DNA of 64,000 nucleotides from Lepisosteus oculatus (taxonomy: Eukaryota; Chordata; Actinopteri; Semionotiformes; Lepisosteidae), in the NCBI RefSeq assembly GCF_040954835.1, contig NC_090699.1:19539817-19603816 (forward strand), read 5' to 3'. The first letter of the stretch is position 1. Every line of letters begins with the position of its first letter. The notes beneath the pieces are model-generated. The model was given only the letters and a program-made list of their open reading frames with translations. It was not told the DNA's origin and made no database searches. A program made the translations under genes and the position numbers. This document shows positions 36,001-47,150 of the stretch, one piece after another.

Positions 36001-39000
36001 TAGTGGCTCATCATAGTATGAGATAGGAATCAAATCTTGGTCCTTTGGGGTTGCAGACAGTGTGACATTTACATATTGACATATTTAAAGGAATTTGCTG
36101 GGCACATATAGCACTCCATGCCTCATAAATGACAAATAAAGCTCCCAGGCAAAGAACTTTCACATTCATCCTTAACTAATGGATCTTGACAACTTCAAAT
36201 CCAGATACAAAAAAGTAATTGTGAGCCAGGTACGAGATTCTGAAACTTCTACGAAATACAAAACAAAACTTGCGATGTGTACACACAGTAAGCTGTCAAT
36301 GTGCTTCCACTTGGCCACAAAACTTTGAGATCTTATAATAGTTAGAAGCATTTCAATTAATTATAAAGAATTTGACAGCCTGGAACAAAAAGAAAATCCA
36401 TATTTAAAATCTGGTGCTAGAAACTGCAATATTTTTCACTATAAAAACAATATCATATGTATACTGTGTTATCATGGGTACTGTATTTCAATACCGCTTC
36501 AGCACATCAGTCATTACAGTTTTTTTAAAACTTCAGTGACTTTAACAATATATCTGTTTCCTCCGCCCACTTCCCCCCCTTCCTGGCTGGATCAATGGTT
36601 CAACCTGAGTTAATTTACACTGATGTATCAGTGTAATGGAGGCAGTAATAGCTCAGTGTCGTCTCAGTTTGGCGGACACCTGTCAGGGTGTGAAAGATCT
36701 TTACTTTAACACTCACTGTCTCATCGATTTCCTCCAAGAGGAAAAAGCACAGAGGGCAATATACAAGGAGTAACTGCTCGGACTGCACCCACAGAGCCAT
36801 TTATTCATTGTCCCGTCTGCCAGGGAAATTATGGCTGTTTAGTTTACCAATCCTTAAACAGCCACTGTCTTCATCAAACCCATTTGAGCTTGATCTTGAG
36901 TGAACTCAGTGTAATAAAACACAGCCACTGTTTCACAAACCTTGAGGCATGCTGGAAAATCGTGCTTTAGCCAGAATGAAAGGAACCCCTGAACAGGTGA
37001 GGAACAAGATGATAATAATAATAATAATAAAAATAATAATTACGCCACCACCAATGTGCAGCCCCACCTGGATGATGTGACGGCAGCCATAGTGCGCCAG
37101 AACGCTCACCACACATCAGCTCTCATGTGAGGAGGAGAGCAGAGTAATGAAGCCAATTCATAGAGGGGGATTATTAGGAGGCCATGATTGTTAAAGGGCC
37201 ATTGGGAAGCAATTCAACACATGTATAACACTTATTTTCCTTTACCAGTAGGGATAGGTATAAACTGAAACTTCAATTTCTATTTCACACTGTATGTTAG
37301 TCATGTTGTAATTTTGAGCAAAAACAAACTTTGTAAAGAATACAAATAAATTACAGTCAGAGTAATATTACAGAACTGATTGCATTGCTTCTCTTCTCTT
37401 CCACTATGTTTCAGCTCCTTATCACCTAGGAAAGAAGAATACTACGAATTGTTACTTCTCAAAATATTTAGAGAAACTAACCGGGTAAATCTGCGAAACG
37501 ATGTGAAAACATACAGTACATAAAAGCATAGCTGCACTTCCTCCAGGTATTTCACTTTGTACTTTCACTTAACAAATCTTGGCAGCTTAAAGCAAATATG
37601 AATAGAATGATGTTTCCATGGAAACTGGCACACTGTGTTGATACTGGCATTTACTGAACTGTGATTTGCTGCTCACAAATAGAACATGGAGGCCCTACTG
37701 CTGCCTTTCTAAAGCTAAGGAGCAAAATGTGTTTCACAGCATGGCTATACTAAGCTTACAAATCTAAAACACAGAATGAGTCTCCCGTTTTGTAATCTGC
37801 CCAAATCCTGCTTAGCAGGGGAAAAAAGCCAGACAGAGTAGATTTAATGTATCCTGAGGCTGGTACAATTTGTACACTTTCATCTCTTCCATCCTTTGTT
37901 TGTGCTTGGTAGCCTTCAACAGAGATACCCTCCTCGCCAAACACTAATTCTAATGCCAATAATTAAGCCATATCTGGGGATAACGTGCTGAGCAAAAGAC
38001 AGACTAGAACAACTCAGAGCTGTAAAGAAACTGAACATTGTTTGCTGTCCTCCCTTCTATGTTAGATACCTCCACTTATTTGCTTTAATTTTGTATAATG
38101 TATCTAATTATGTCAATTTTACTTCTATATTGTTCTGCTACTCCATGTATCCTTTGCACTAAGGATGATGTCATGTAATGTACAGGTCAGTGAGGGTTTT
38201 TAATGCAGGTATACCTGAATGAAGGGCTGAGCAAAGCCAATCTTCCAAACAGCTAAGAGTGACACCACCTCACAGCTGACATCTGTCTCGTTTCAAGCTG
38301 CGTTTCACAAGCACTCTTTTGTAAAGAAATTACCTAAAATACTTTGTACAAAAACTGTTTTCAAACTGCCTTTCACTGGAGGAAGATGGGCGTAGAGACT
38401 CTATGCATCCCGATGAAAGAAAGTGACATGATTCAATTTCATATGAATTTGGCAGACATTAATATTTTGGATTTTTAAAATGTTCTAAATAGGAGGAAGC
38501 ATGAGCCTCCCTCTTAGGTGAGGTAAGTACAAAGGTATTTCATGCGGTGATGTTTAATTAGCAGTCTCTTATTAAATCAATAAGAGGTGGCTTGTGAACA
38601 TGACACTCTTTTAGGTTGGTGCACTGCTGCTGTCTTTCCCATGTGCATTAGATTATATTCTTGTGCTCTCTCTCATGGGAGGTGCAGTGACTCAGCAGCA
38701 CCTCAGAAACAACCCAGTGAGACCTGGCATTGTGACACAGCAACACTGCGACCATGAACCTGGAGACACAAACATTAATATAGACATTTCCTATGAATAA
38801 AAAAATATTTTGTTCACAATACTGATAATTTTGGCGCTTATTCAGAGGGGGTTGGGATTGAAGGAAAAGCGGTCGAGCACACAGACTTGCCAGAAACAAA
38901 CATGTAAACTGACCCACAAGAGGGTGATAGTGGAAGCCTTCACAGCAATCACAGCAATTTTGCAACCCAAGGAGTGATGTCAAAAAATGTCCAGAATTAT

Positions 39001-42000
39001 TGGTTTTAATAAACTGTTCTTTTTTGTAGAAATATCTATTTGTGTTTGATTATATGGCCTTAGTAGCAGATTTACTTGAATACTCTCTCATTGGCCTTGT
39101 CAGCCAAAACCCACATGCATCTACATCGTTTATACAGCCCCATAATATATAGTTCAGGTGGGTAGCTGCGTCAGCATGCGTAGGCTGGAAAGGAACAAGT
39201 AATAGTTTAAACCTATTACTTGTTCCTATAATATATAGTATACATTATGTATATAAAATTTATATAGCCCTATAACAGATGGAAGAAATTTAGAAAGTTG
39301 CAGCACCTTTACAAACAGTGCAGTGTTTTAATTTTTTGCCACATTTATCCAGCTCTTCAGCACCGAGAACGTCCATGGTATCTTGCTAGCTAAGTAAAAT
39401 TCAAGCAGGGCCAGGGCCTTGGATTAAACACATCTGGAGATATTTCGGGAATATCCCTAGGTGGATCTAGTTGACAGACCATTTTACAGTTAATGTATAT
39501 CTATGTAGAATGATCATTGGACAGCAGAGTAATAACCTCGTAGCCTGTTCTGCTCAGGTCTCAGAAGCTAGGCAAGGCCGGGCCTCGTCCGTTCCGAGAG
39601 GAAAGGCCTTAAGAGTTTTTTTTGCTTCAAACGGTGCCGGTGCACGTGTAGGCGGGGCTCTTCTCCCTGGACTCTTATCTGCATGCCAGTGCCCCAGTAC
39701 AGTGACCAGGGACATAGTGCTGGTCATTATGTTAACCCCTAACTAGGTTCCACATCTCTCCCTGCTTTGCCTGCCCTGCTATGCAGTGGGGCTGTCGACT
39801 CATAACTGCTGCCACCCATCTCCCAGGTGTGGGCTGCACCTCAGTAACTGGGCTTCTTCGTTTAAGCAACGTACTTCCACTTCAAGGTGCTTTGGGATGA
39901 ATAAAGATATAAAGATGCCAGTAATTATAATCGTTATTTGAATTGTTGAATTTTGTCTGTGGTTTGTCTGTGGTTGTGGTTCCAAACATTCTTCTGGTTC
40001 ATAGCAGGGAGGCATGCCTCTGGCTACCCAGCTGGATTACACTAAATCAGGCGTTTGAAGCATAAATATCAATAAATGCACCACACTGATGTCTATATCT
40101 TTAAATCCTTAAAGGAAAGATATCACACTGATTTTGTAATGCCTGAATGTGACAAATCTCTGGAGCTCCACTTTTCTACTGCCTTATTAATTCAGTTTTA
40201 GAAAGAGGCAGATCAATGAGGCCCGTTGAATTAGTCCCTTTGGGAGCAAGATCAATGCTATTAAAATGAATATTGCCCCACGCAGCTGAGAACAACGCCC
40301 TTTCAGATGCTCACGTTGGACAGGAGGATGAGGCACATTACTTTAGAATAGTAATCACGCCCTCCTTGGCTTTCAGCAGAAATTCCCACACCACCTCACA
40401 GTGAAGCGCAGTGGGCGGACTGGGGATAAGGAACTTTTTGTTTTTCCAGCCCGTCCATCTTATCTGCAGAATACAAAAATCCTTCTGGAACACGCCGGCT
40501 CACTGTGGGATGAAAAGGCAGAACACAGGCTCTTCTGTAGCTCTGTTTTGCCTCCTTATCTATTCCCTTTTTCTCAAAAGAACCGAGGGAAGGGAGTACA
40601 AACACGAGACAGGAGGCACAGGTTGATTTATATCAAAGTTGATGTTTCTTAACACTTAAGGTGGTCTCTGTAACTACTCTTTATTAATGTCAGAGCTTTG
40701 ACAATTGCACAATTCCACACTGACATTCAAGCTCCAGAACATTTCAGTTATTTTAAGGGCTTTGATGACCCTGGTTACAAACAGGTAGCTCAGAAAAAAA
40801 ACTCACCACAAAAGACTACAAGCTACCTTAGGGGCTGTGTGGTTTCAGATGTGGTAATTAACAGTGAGTCATTACACTTAACATGGACTGTTATTTGACT
40901 CTATACCTGATGGAAGAACACAAAGAGAAAAGAAAAAGAATTAGGTGCATCATCCTATGTCGACTACTTTGATTCTTGTCAGAGGAGTAAAATATTTGGT
41001 TTATGCAAACATTAAAAGGCTTCTACAGGACAGGACTGCTCAATGGGAATCAGAACCTGGTTCTGAGTTGCGACTTGGCTGTCAGAACCACAGAGTCCCC
41101 TGCCTCTTGCAGCCAGTCCTGTAAATCAGTCAATTTCCACTAAGAAGAAACAGCAGTCACACTGACTGCTAAATAAGCCCCTTTTAGCTTCCACTGTTAT
41201 ACGGCCACAGTTGTAATTACACAATGTTTTACCTTTCTTGAGGCATTAGCTAATGGACTGCTCACTTTTGAAAGCTTACTTTTTACATGCAATCAATTGA
41301 AAATGTTTTATTGTAAGAGGCCCTTTAACGAATCCATATTCACAAGTTGGGAATGACCTCACCACATTCGAGGGCAATTAAATGTAGTTTGAAGGGCAAA
41401 AGCACCCTGCCGAGAAAACAAATGAAAGATTTATAATGGAAATTTTCACATGCAAATGTACTTTGATCACACACATTAAGAACACTGAAATGTGCTGGTC
41501 ATTCTGAAGATTTAAAGCTTTTTTTTTCAAGAAAGCAGTTAAAGAAAGCTAAACTATTTCAATAAAACATCCACCGTTTTGAAATATGCATTTACTTTGG
41601 TCTGACCTTCACATGTGGTTCTTGTGTCACAGCTAGACTTCTGAAACCAACATGATGGTGATAATAAACATTATTTTTATTTTTCATTGTGATGGCATTG
41701 CATCTATTTTAGAGTATGTACAGTAATCTAGCATTACATTAAACACTTACTTTAATACACAGTGAACCTTCTTCCTAATAGCAGTGTCACATAGTGCAAT
41801 GAGTCAGAATACACTAAGTGGTTGTAGCACAGTAGATGAACTCATTAGAAATAACAATGTTGAAATGTTTACTACATAAGGAAGGTTTTTATACACCTTT
41901 TATAGAAACATTTATGCACTGTCGATCTCTGGACAAAAAAAGACCAAGGAAGTGAACAGATCAGATCAATTTCTATTGTTCAGGATGAATAAGCTATTTT

Positions 42001-45000
42001 ATAGCTATGCTGATGTTGAGTATTTCTTTCTGCATATAGAAATATCCACAGAAACCCCATTACAAGATACAGAGAACTCTCTCAAGTTCACAGTTAAAAT
42101 ATAAAAAAGAACCTGCTGAGATTTAATTGTTAATTTTGTAAAATAAAAATGCTTCACCTGGACTGGTTTCCTACTGTATGTATGTAAGACTATTGTTTTG
42201 ACTCATATGATACCACTAATTTCATGTGTAATCAAACATTTTACCACAAATGTGAATAACATATAATATTGGCTAGCATTGTTTTAAAGGTTTAATCCTT
42301 TATACTTACTCTCATCTGATCCTTGGTTTTCATCCCAGGTTCGGATATAATCATCCTACAGAGAAATAAAAATGTTTTTATTGTTCAAAAAGAGCTTATA
42401 AAATACTATATAAAATAAAACACACTCTGTTTCCTTAAAGCTATGAATTGAATTTCTACAATCTTCCCAAAAACCTGTTCTCTTACAGATGGTTATGAAT
42501 TTGCTATATGTATTACTTTTAGATTATTTTGAAATACATATAATTAAAAATGTATGAAAAGCTGTTTACACACTATAGTATCCTTATAAATTGTATTAAA
42601 ATATATGTATTTAATTTAAAAAATGTAAAATTATGGTGAAAAATAATTATCAACTTTGAGGAGAGTCACTGAATGATACAATTATTGCATCATTTCCTGT
42701 CAGGTACATTTCATTGAATTTGACCCCACAGAAATGAAAAGATGCAAAAATAAATGATTGTAAATGAAGCATAACTCACACAACAGATGAGAATTTGTGA
42801 CAAAAACAAATGTTCTCATGAAAAAACATCTACTAATTAGATATTTATCTCTTTGAGAACCGCAGTTTAGTCAGCACTTTTAAAACGCTAAAAGCTTTCT
42901 AATTGTTTGAAAAAAAAAACAGGAAAAATACTTCATTGTACAACAGCAGCAAAACGACAAGGGGAGTTTACTGGTCATGTCAGAGAATTCCAGTCTGTTG
43001 CCAGGCCCGTGTGTCTCACAAGACAGTTTTAATTTTAATTGATCCAAGAAGCAGGCTTTATGCTACGATATACAAAACAACCCAGCTGAGGATTGAAGGT
43101 TCCCACAACGGGCAGGGAACATCACAGGTTTTGAGAGCAGTGGTCTTCCTTATCTATTTATCTTCCTGACTGGGAATATTTCCTAAGGACCACCGTCTTC
43201 AAAGTGTTCCTCCCATGTACGCGCCATTGAGACATCAGATGATTTATTAATCAGACACGCAATACAAACAGGGTTTGATCCTGTTTTGTCTTGAACTTTT
43301 TAAAAATATTCAAATGAGTATAGACATCGTTGTTAGTAAATCAATGCATAACTGGAAATTCACGCATTCAGAGACAGAACTGGAAGGCTCATAAGGCAGA
43401 AATTCACCATGGATGGGATGTCAGTCCATTGCAAGGGTTTCCTCTTTAAATAGAAATTCATTTCAAACTTTCTCCATGAGTAGATGAGGGACCATATACC
43501 TCAGTGGTGTGAAATACTTATAATTAAAATCTTCAGTTTGCCCATTCCTTGGGCTGAGTAGCTATAATTAGACGAGGCACATCTAGACAAGTGCCGATAC
43601 TCCTTGTATTGACTCCATCAAGACGGGAGCATTTATAAGCTTCCTCAGAAATTCAGCTTATGAACTGACAATATTTAACGGTTGGGATACTGTAACTCTT
43701 TCACATCGCAGGCAGTGATTAATGAAAGACAAGCCCATTGAGTGGTTGCAGTTCAGTCCACTTCAGTGTTTTCACACCTTAAAATCTGATGAAATATAAG
43801 CTCCAATAAAAATGAGGAAGACCGTCAGCATTGTTATCCCAAAGTTGACTTGCCCTTTTGGTATCTTTCACAAATTGAATGCGTACAGATTCAGGACTGG
43901 TTGCATTCTCATCATCGAAGAGGAATTTCACAAGTGACATTCTGTGCAGGTTAAAAAGCAGCCAGGCCTCTGGCACTACAGCTGTCATCTTCTTTCAGCG
44001 GGGAATACAGTTGAAATGGATAGGCCCATTTTTCATTGTGAAAATACTACTATTTTTTTTTGTGTCCATAGAGAAGAAGGTCAAGGTTTAGGCAACCATG
44101 CCTCAGTTCAGAAGAAGAGTGCTCTCCTTCCCTCCAGTGCTGTCATCTGTCATTTCACAAACGCTTCTGAAGAAGGTATAATTACTGTTATGGTATGATT
44201 TTTTTCATGTCATCTGGGATGTTTTCTAAATAACCTATAAAGTCTGGATGAAAAGATTTTGTTTTACATTTGCTACAGTATTTTGTTTTGACTTTGAGCC
44301 TGATTTATTTCTTGAAATCTGATTTATAACTTGCAAGAATACAATATCATTAAAAATCATTAGATACTTGGCAGGCATTCACAGTCTCCTTCTTTAAAAA
44401 AAAAAGATCATGACTGAAACTCTCTGCCCGATTTTCAATTAGATTGTAATACCGGTAACATTCGTTTTCTCACCGTTTGAAGCACAGGTGAAAGAACATA
44501 ATGCATACTGAGCAATGGGCATTTTGAGAAAAACATGTACATTTGAGTAAGCTTGTCTGACAAAAGCAGAGTGCTTGTACAGATCCAAGAGATGTTCAGA
44601 GCCCAGTCCAGACGCTGCATTCTTGGCAAATCAGATAAAGGTAGCTCAGAACTTAGTTCTTCAAGAGGATGGTCCTGTGCCTTAATAATTCTTATTCAGC
44701 GTGATTCTCCAAAGTCTCCATGGGGAATGTCATGACTTTTTTATTTCATGGTTATAGCTACACTTACCCTACTCTTATCAAGCTCTGTTTAGCTCTGTTC
44801 CAAAAAGTTAGGGCTCTCATGTCCATCTTCCCTTACAATTGTGACACTAACTGCATATAAAAAGCTTTTTCCTTCAATGTCACCCCTTGCCTCCCTTCGA
44901 GTATATTACCCAATGGAGATATTAATGGGCCTAATTAATGCAGGCAGGTAACACCTGTAAGTTCAGGAAACATTCTCTGGGGTTAAAAAAAGACGTCAGA

Positions 45001-45054
45001 CAAAAGTGGCACGAGCAATGTACAGACTTAGAAACAGCTACTAACCTCCACTTC
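26890..45054 (-). CDS. spock2: Testican-2 proteoglycan SPOCK2, partial (ten exons, C-terminal 358 aa)
   Basis: Minus-strand exons 45046-45054, 42310-42355, 34000-34114, 32770-32875, 31870-31984, 31031-31150, 30147-30365, 28518-28580, 27776-27913 and 26890-27035 join in frame to 358 codons plus stop. Human testican-2 has about 424 residues, so about 63 are missing at the N-terminus. SPOCK2 is a secreted calcium-binding proteoglycan of the SPARC family, abundant in brain matrix. In order come a follistatin/Kazal module (CGSDGHNYASQCKLEQQGC), a SPARC-type EC domain with two EF-hand loops (DTNSDLYLDQSE and DTYKDGQVSTAE), a thyroglobulin type-1 domain with CWCV, and an acidic tail with Ser-Gly glycosaminoglycan sites (SGDFGSG) ending DDGGYIW. 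This tail and VDTTKDPCQKVKCSRHK match testican-2 rather than testican-1 or -3. Confidence 0.96.
27047..27063 (+). repeat. (AG)n run in a spock2 polypyrimidine tract
   Basis: On the spock2 strand this is (CT)n and lies 10-27 bases upstream of the last-exon acceptor, so the microsatellite forms part of the splice signal. Confidence 0.8.
27776..27913 (-). CDS. spock2: spock2 exon, thyroglobulin type-1 domain
   Basis: It encodes GMYIPSCDEDGYYRKLQCDQ through the CWCV motif to HGNPDC. Splice sites are TTTGCTAG and gtaagg. Thyroglobulin type-1 modules often inhibit cysteine proteases. Confidence 0.95.
28518..28580 (-). CDS. spock2: spock2 exon linking EC and thyroglobulin domains
   Basis: This 63-base exon encodes KPPCLAELERIQVQEVAKKK and Pro. 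Both boundaries (TTTCTCAG, gtaagt) keep frame with their neighbours. Confidence 0.93.
29243..29508 (-). repeat. tRNA-derived SINE
   Basis: Read on the minus strand it begins with 'tgcggcggctctgtggctaa', an A-box-like start. A B-box-like GGTTGCCAGTTCATATCC follows about 40 bases on, then a long body ending near 'ccgataaagtgatc'. It lies in the spock2 intron between 28581 and 30146. Confidence 0.7.
29905..30108. repeat. Foldback repeat, two inverted copies beside a spock2 exon
   Basis: The left arm (minus orientation, about 29905-29990) contains 'gctgcaaaggaacaagtaaa' and 'ggttcattccatgctga'. The right arm (plus orientation, about 30018-30108) contains 'cagtattgaatgaacctctg', 'cttgttcc' and 'cactgacacag'. 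The arms are near-complementary over about 60 bases, so the transcript can fold into a hairpin. The repeat ends about 40 bases beyond the donor at 30146. Confidence 0.65.
30147..30365 (-). CDS. spock2: spock2 exon, EF-hand calcium-binding domain
   Basis: It encodes the core of the EC domain: CKDSIGWMFSRL, EF loop DTNSDLYLDQSE, LDKYEICIRPFFNSC, second loop DTYKDGQVSTAE, and WCFCFWRE. Acidic ligands at positions 1, 3/5 and 12 of both loops are intact. The donor is gtaagt. Confidence 0.96.
31031..31150 (-). CDS. spock2: spock2 exon, start of the EC domain
   Basis: It encodes SCTGQDLADLGDRLRDWFQL onward and includes an N-glycosylation sequon (QNSSG) at the position where human has QNGS. Splice sites are TCCCTCAG and gtaagg. 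Confidence 0.94.
31870..31984 (-). CDS. spock2: spock2 exon, end of the Kazal module
   Basis: It encodes CKLEQQGCLTGKELTVKCTG, then QCPC and a Ser/Thr-rich linker. The acceptor is GCTTGCAG and the donor gtgagt. Confidence 0.94.
32770..32875 (-). CDS. spock2: spock2 exon, Kazal module
   Basis: It encodes IKQPAVKLQDNSCKPCPVSA and STPVCGSDGHNYASQ. The VCGSDGHNY block is the Kazal signature. The acceptor is ATTCTTAG-like (ending CTTAG) and the donor gtaaag. Confidence 0.93.
34000..34114 (-). CDS. spock2: spock2 exon, follistatin-like cysteine pairs
   Basis: It encodes VDTTKDPCQKVKCSRHKVCI and AQGYQRAMCINRKKLEQ. It is nearly identical to the human testican-2 segment and is the most diagnostic part of the gene. 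Splice sites are GTCTGCAG and gtgagc. Confidence 0.96.
34822..35420 (-). mobile_element. CR1/L2-type LINE relic, minus orientation
   Basis: The plus-strand sequence runs 'gaacataaggacattaacat', 'tttgtcaatacctttgagaa', 'ctggactaattccagagcag' and 'aatattaacattac'. These are eroded landmarks of a widespread fish LINE read from its complement. All frames are broken. Confidence 0.6.
37011..37040 (+). repeat. (ATA)n microsatellite at a SINE end
   Basis: An imperfect ATA array abuts the truncated SINE at 37041. It corresponds to the ATT-rich tail of that family on the opposite strand. Confidence 0.8.
37041..37210 (-). repeat. 5S-derived SINE (SINE3-like), truncated at both ends
   Basis: It shares 'cacctggatgatgtgacggc', 'gagcagagtaatgaagccaa' and 'ggaggccatgattg' with the fuller copy at 5211-5733. 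The 5S head is missing, and so is the segment between the body and the ATT tail, indicating an internal deletion. Confidence 0.8.
38914..38927 (+). promoter_or_regulatory. CTCF-like motif in spock2 intron
   Basis: CCACAAGAGGGTGA matches the CTCF core CCACNAGRKGGCRS at 13 of 14 positions. It is isolated and weakly supported. Confidence 0.3.
39156..39228. repeat. Foldback repeat, short palindromic copy
   Basis: 'gctgcgtcagcatgcgtagg' leads into 'aggaacaagtaatag', which is followed directly by its complement 'ctattacttgttcct'. Here the family is reduced to one arm plus a short inverted piece. Confidence 0.7.
39541..39935 (+). repeat. Second 5S-derived SINE, different tail
   Basis: 'ggtctcagaagctaggcaag' and 'gccgggcctcgtccgtt' align with the 5S rRNA box A region (TCTCGGAAGCTAAGCAGG, then TCGGGCCTGGT). 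The body and the tail ('caaggtgctttgggatgaat') differ from the other copies, suggesting another subfamily. The box C-like region is badly eroded. Confidence 0.6.
42310..42355 (-). CDS. spock2: spock2 exon, DDYIRTW segment
   Basis: This 46-base exon encodes DDYIRTWDENQGSDE plus one base, matching the human DDYIKSWEDN region. The acceptor is CTCTGTAG and the donor gtaagt. Confidence 0.92.
45046..45054 (-). CDS. spock2: spock2 9-base microexon (Glu-Val-Glu)
   Basis: GAAGTGGAG is flanked by CCCCAG upstream and GTTAGT downstream, and by about 45 bases of almost pure pyrimidine before the acceptor. It encodes EVE, phase 0 on both sides, so including or skipping it keeps the frame. Testican-2 and -3 carry EVE immediately before DDY, while testican-1 lacks it (from memory of the proteins), which fits an optional cassette. 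Confidence 0.85.
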
Positions 45055-45109
45055 CTGGGGTAAAGAAGGCAGGGCAAGCAGAAGGGACAGAAAAAGAGAG
45101 AAAAGTCAT
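45055..45109 (-). promoter_or_regulatory. spock2: Microexon splicing enhancer region (pyrimidine tract with UGC motifs)
   Basis: On the spock2 strand this is a long C/U tract with UCUCUCUUUUUCUGUC-like PTB-type sites. It has three UGC triplets, complements of gca at 45069-45071, 45074-45076 and 45078-45080, about 15-26 bases upstream of the exon. UGC near the 3' splice site is the recognised SRRM4 (nSR100) motif of neural microexons. Function here is inferred. Confidence 0.6.
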
Positions 45110-45827
45110 TAGAAACAAATGATCATCTACCACTCTTTCAGTCAACAGCACAGACAGGTCTTTTAGAACAGTTTTAGAAATGGCCATCCCATAGTTAAAC
45201 CTGCCATCAGTTTTATCGTGTCTCTTTACAAATACCAGTCTAATATTTTTAAGTCAAATCAAATTTCATTAAAAATGTAAAGTGCACTGTGCTTTAAGCC
45301 AAGGACCATCAGTAAGGACTCCTCTGAGATGGAGAAGTGGTGGACTTGAATGCGGTGGACTGTATTAGGATTGCCTCAAAACAACGTCATCAAGTGATTC
45401 ACAGAGCTGAGAAACTGGGATGTGCCTTAACAAACAGAACTAGAAAAGGCCTTTTAAAGCTTTTTGGAATCATGAACACAATAGTGAATATTAAAAATGC
45501 TTGTTATTCACCATTGTTATTGCATACAAAACAGACTGACACACAGTAACTTCAATCAATCCTTTAATGTGTATACAGCTGACACATCTAATTAAAAAAA
45601 TTCTGGATTCCAGACTTCTGGTTTCATTACTGCACCACTAACTGAAACCTAAAACAAAAGCAATGTCAAGATATACAGCGCTTACTGAAAGTCTACACAT
45701 CCTATCCAAGGTTAACTCAGAAGAAATTTGTAGCTCAAGCAAAAGGTTCTTGCACCAAGGACAAACTCAGGGGTGTGTAAACTTAACTAAAAAAATGTTC
45801 TAGTTTTTAAGTACTGTAGCTTCACCA

Positions 45828-45965
45828 TGGACAGGACACCAGTCTCCTGCAGGGCACACAAACACCCTGGACAGGACACCAGTCCACTGCATTTAGGACA
45901 GACCTAGGAGAAAACTCATGCAAATACAGGTGGACATGCAGAAACAGAAGAAACTACAGTCCAAG
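45828..45965 (-). repeat. LINE/SINE tail fragments with internal duplication
   Basis: The unit 'atggacaggacaccagtctc' recurs about 45 bases later as 'ctggacaggacaccagtcca', followed by 'atgcaaatacaggtggacatg'. This is the complement of the common fish LINE tail, with part of it duplicated. Related shorter pieces lie at 43407-43440 and 47630-47680. Confidence 0.5.
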
Positions 45966-47084
45966 AGTTGCACTACAAACCCTGCCCACTTCCAGTAATA
46001 TATATTGAAACTGTACATATTCATTTTGGAACTCTGAACTGATGCTTTTTACAGAACATTTAAAGAAAAATGCACCTTTTTAAATGTGCTCTGGAATGAT
46101 TCTTTGTGCATTTAATGCTATAGAATGCTTTTAAAAGCTTTTTCACATTTGTTTTCCCTTTTTAAGTCTCAATAAATTTGGAGGAGTTATGAGTGCAATA
46201 GGCTCCTTTCTGCAACTCATACATTAAATACAGACCCATTTGAGAAATTTATACCTGTCTCTTTAGCATGGCTCTAGCCTCACGTAAAATATATCACTAT
46301 AAAAATTTACGGCACATACTCTGGGTGCCAAAAAGGCCTTCGAAAGCTATAAACCGTGACACCTAAAATAAGTGCTTCTTCATGGAGAAAAACTGGGCCA
46401 AGCATTTACATATCGGCACCATAGTCACAGCAGTATATGTTATCTTAATTGAATAGAATTAAAGTGAAATTATATCTCAGACACTGGTGCTATAGTGCCT
46501 GCTACACTGCAAATGGATGCCTGCTGTGTCCTAATTCTTCTGGTGAGTCTGTTGACTGTTGAAGGGGAATTTGCTGATGCCATATAGAATATTTATCAGT
46601 GGTAAAACTCTGTGCTGCTTTGCAGAGTGAATTATAGTTCCTAATGTAGAATAACCTTGTCCGACCTACTGAAGTTCCACATTAGTGGGACTTGATCACT
46701 AAACTTTATATCCCCTGCATTAATCTGCTGCCTTTGATGTGCACGTTCCTGATGCTGCCACTTCTGCATTATTTAACATGCTATTTATATTAATGCCAAA
46801 CAGTACTGGAAAATATCTTGTCAGGGACCCACATTTCAAATCGATCATTATACAGGGAATGATAAAAAAACTCTGTGTTGAAGGTATATAATGCCAGCTG
46901 GAAAATAAATCCTAAATATCTACTGTAAATAGTGGTCTCAAATCTTCAAACTATGCCAAACCGAAGGGTTGTCCTTGATTTAACATATAGGCCTCTTTCA
47001 GGTCAGCACAAGGCATTTTATCATAAGTTGGGTGCTAGCAAAAAAAGGTCTAAGGAAAGAAATCCCCCTCTTTCTAACTGCTTT

Positions 47085-47150
47085 CCAGTATCGAATGAAA
47101 CTTTACTTGTTCCTTTGGAGCAAAGGCACGCTGACACAGCCTGCAACTCA
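47085..47150 (+). repeat. Foldback repeat family, single-arm copy
   Basis: 'cagtatcgaatgaaacttta' followed by 'cttgttccttt' and 'gcacgctgacacagc' is the plus-oriented arm of the repeat seen at 12371-12477 and 29905-30108. No opposing arm was found. Confidence 0.6.

Larger units (their letters stand above)
34115..42309 (-). other. spock2: spock2 intron of 8.2 kb
   Basis: It contains a LINE relic (34822-35420), a truncated SINE (37041-37210), a foldback fragment (39156-39228), and a second 5S-derived SINE (39541-39935). A repeat-poor stretch at about 36540-36920 has even composition and could be a conserved regulatory element, but the sequence alone cannot show that. No further exon was seen. 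Confidence 0.6.
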
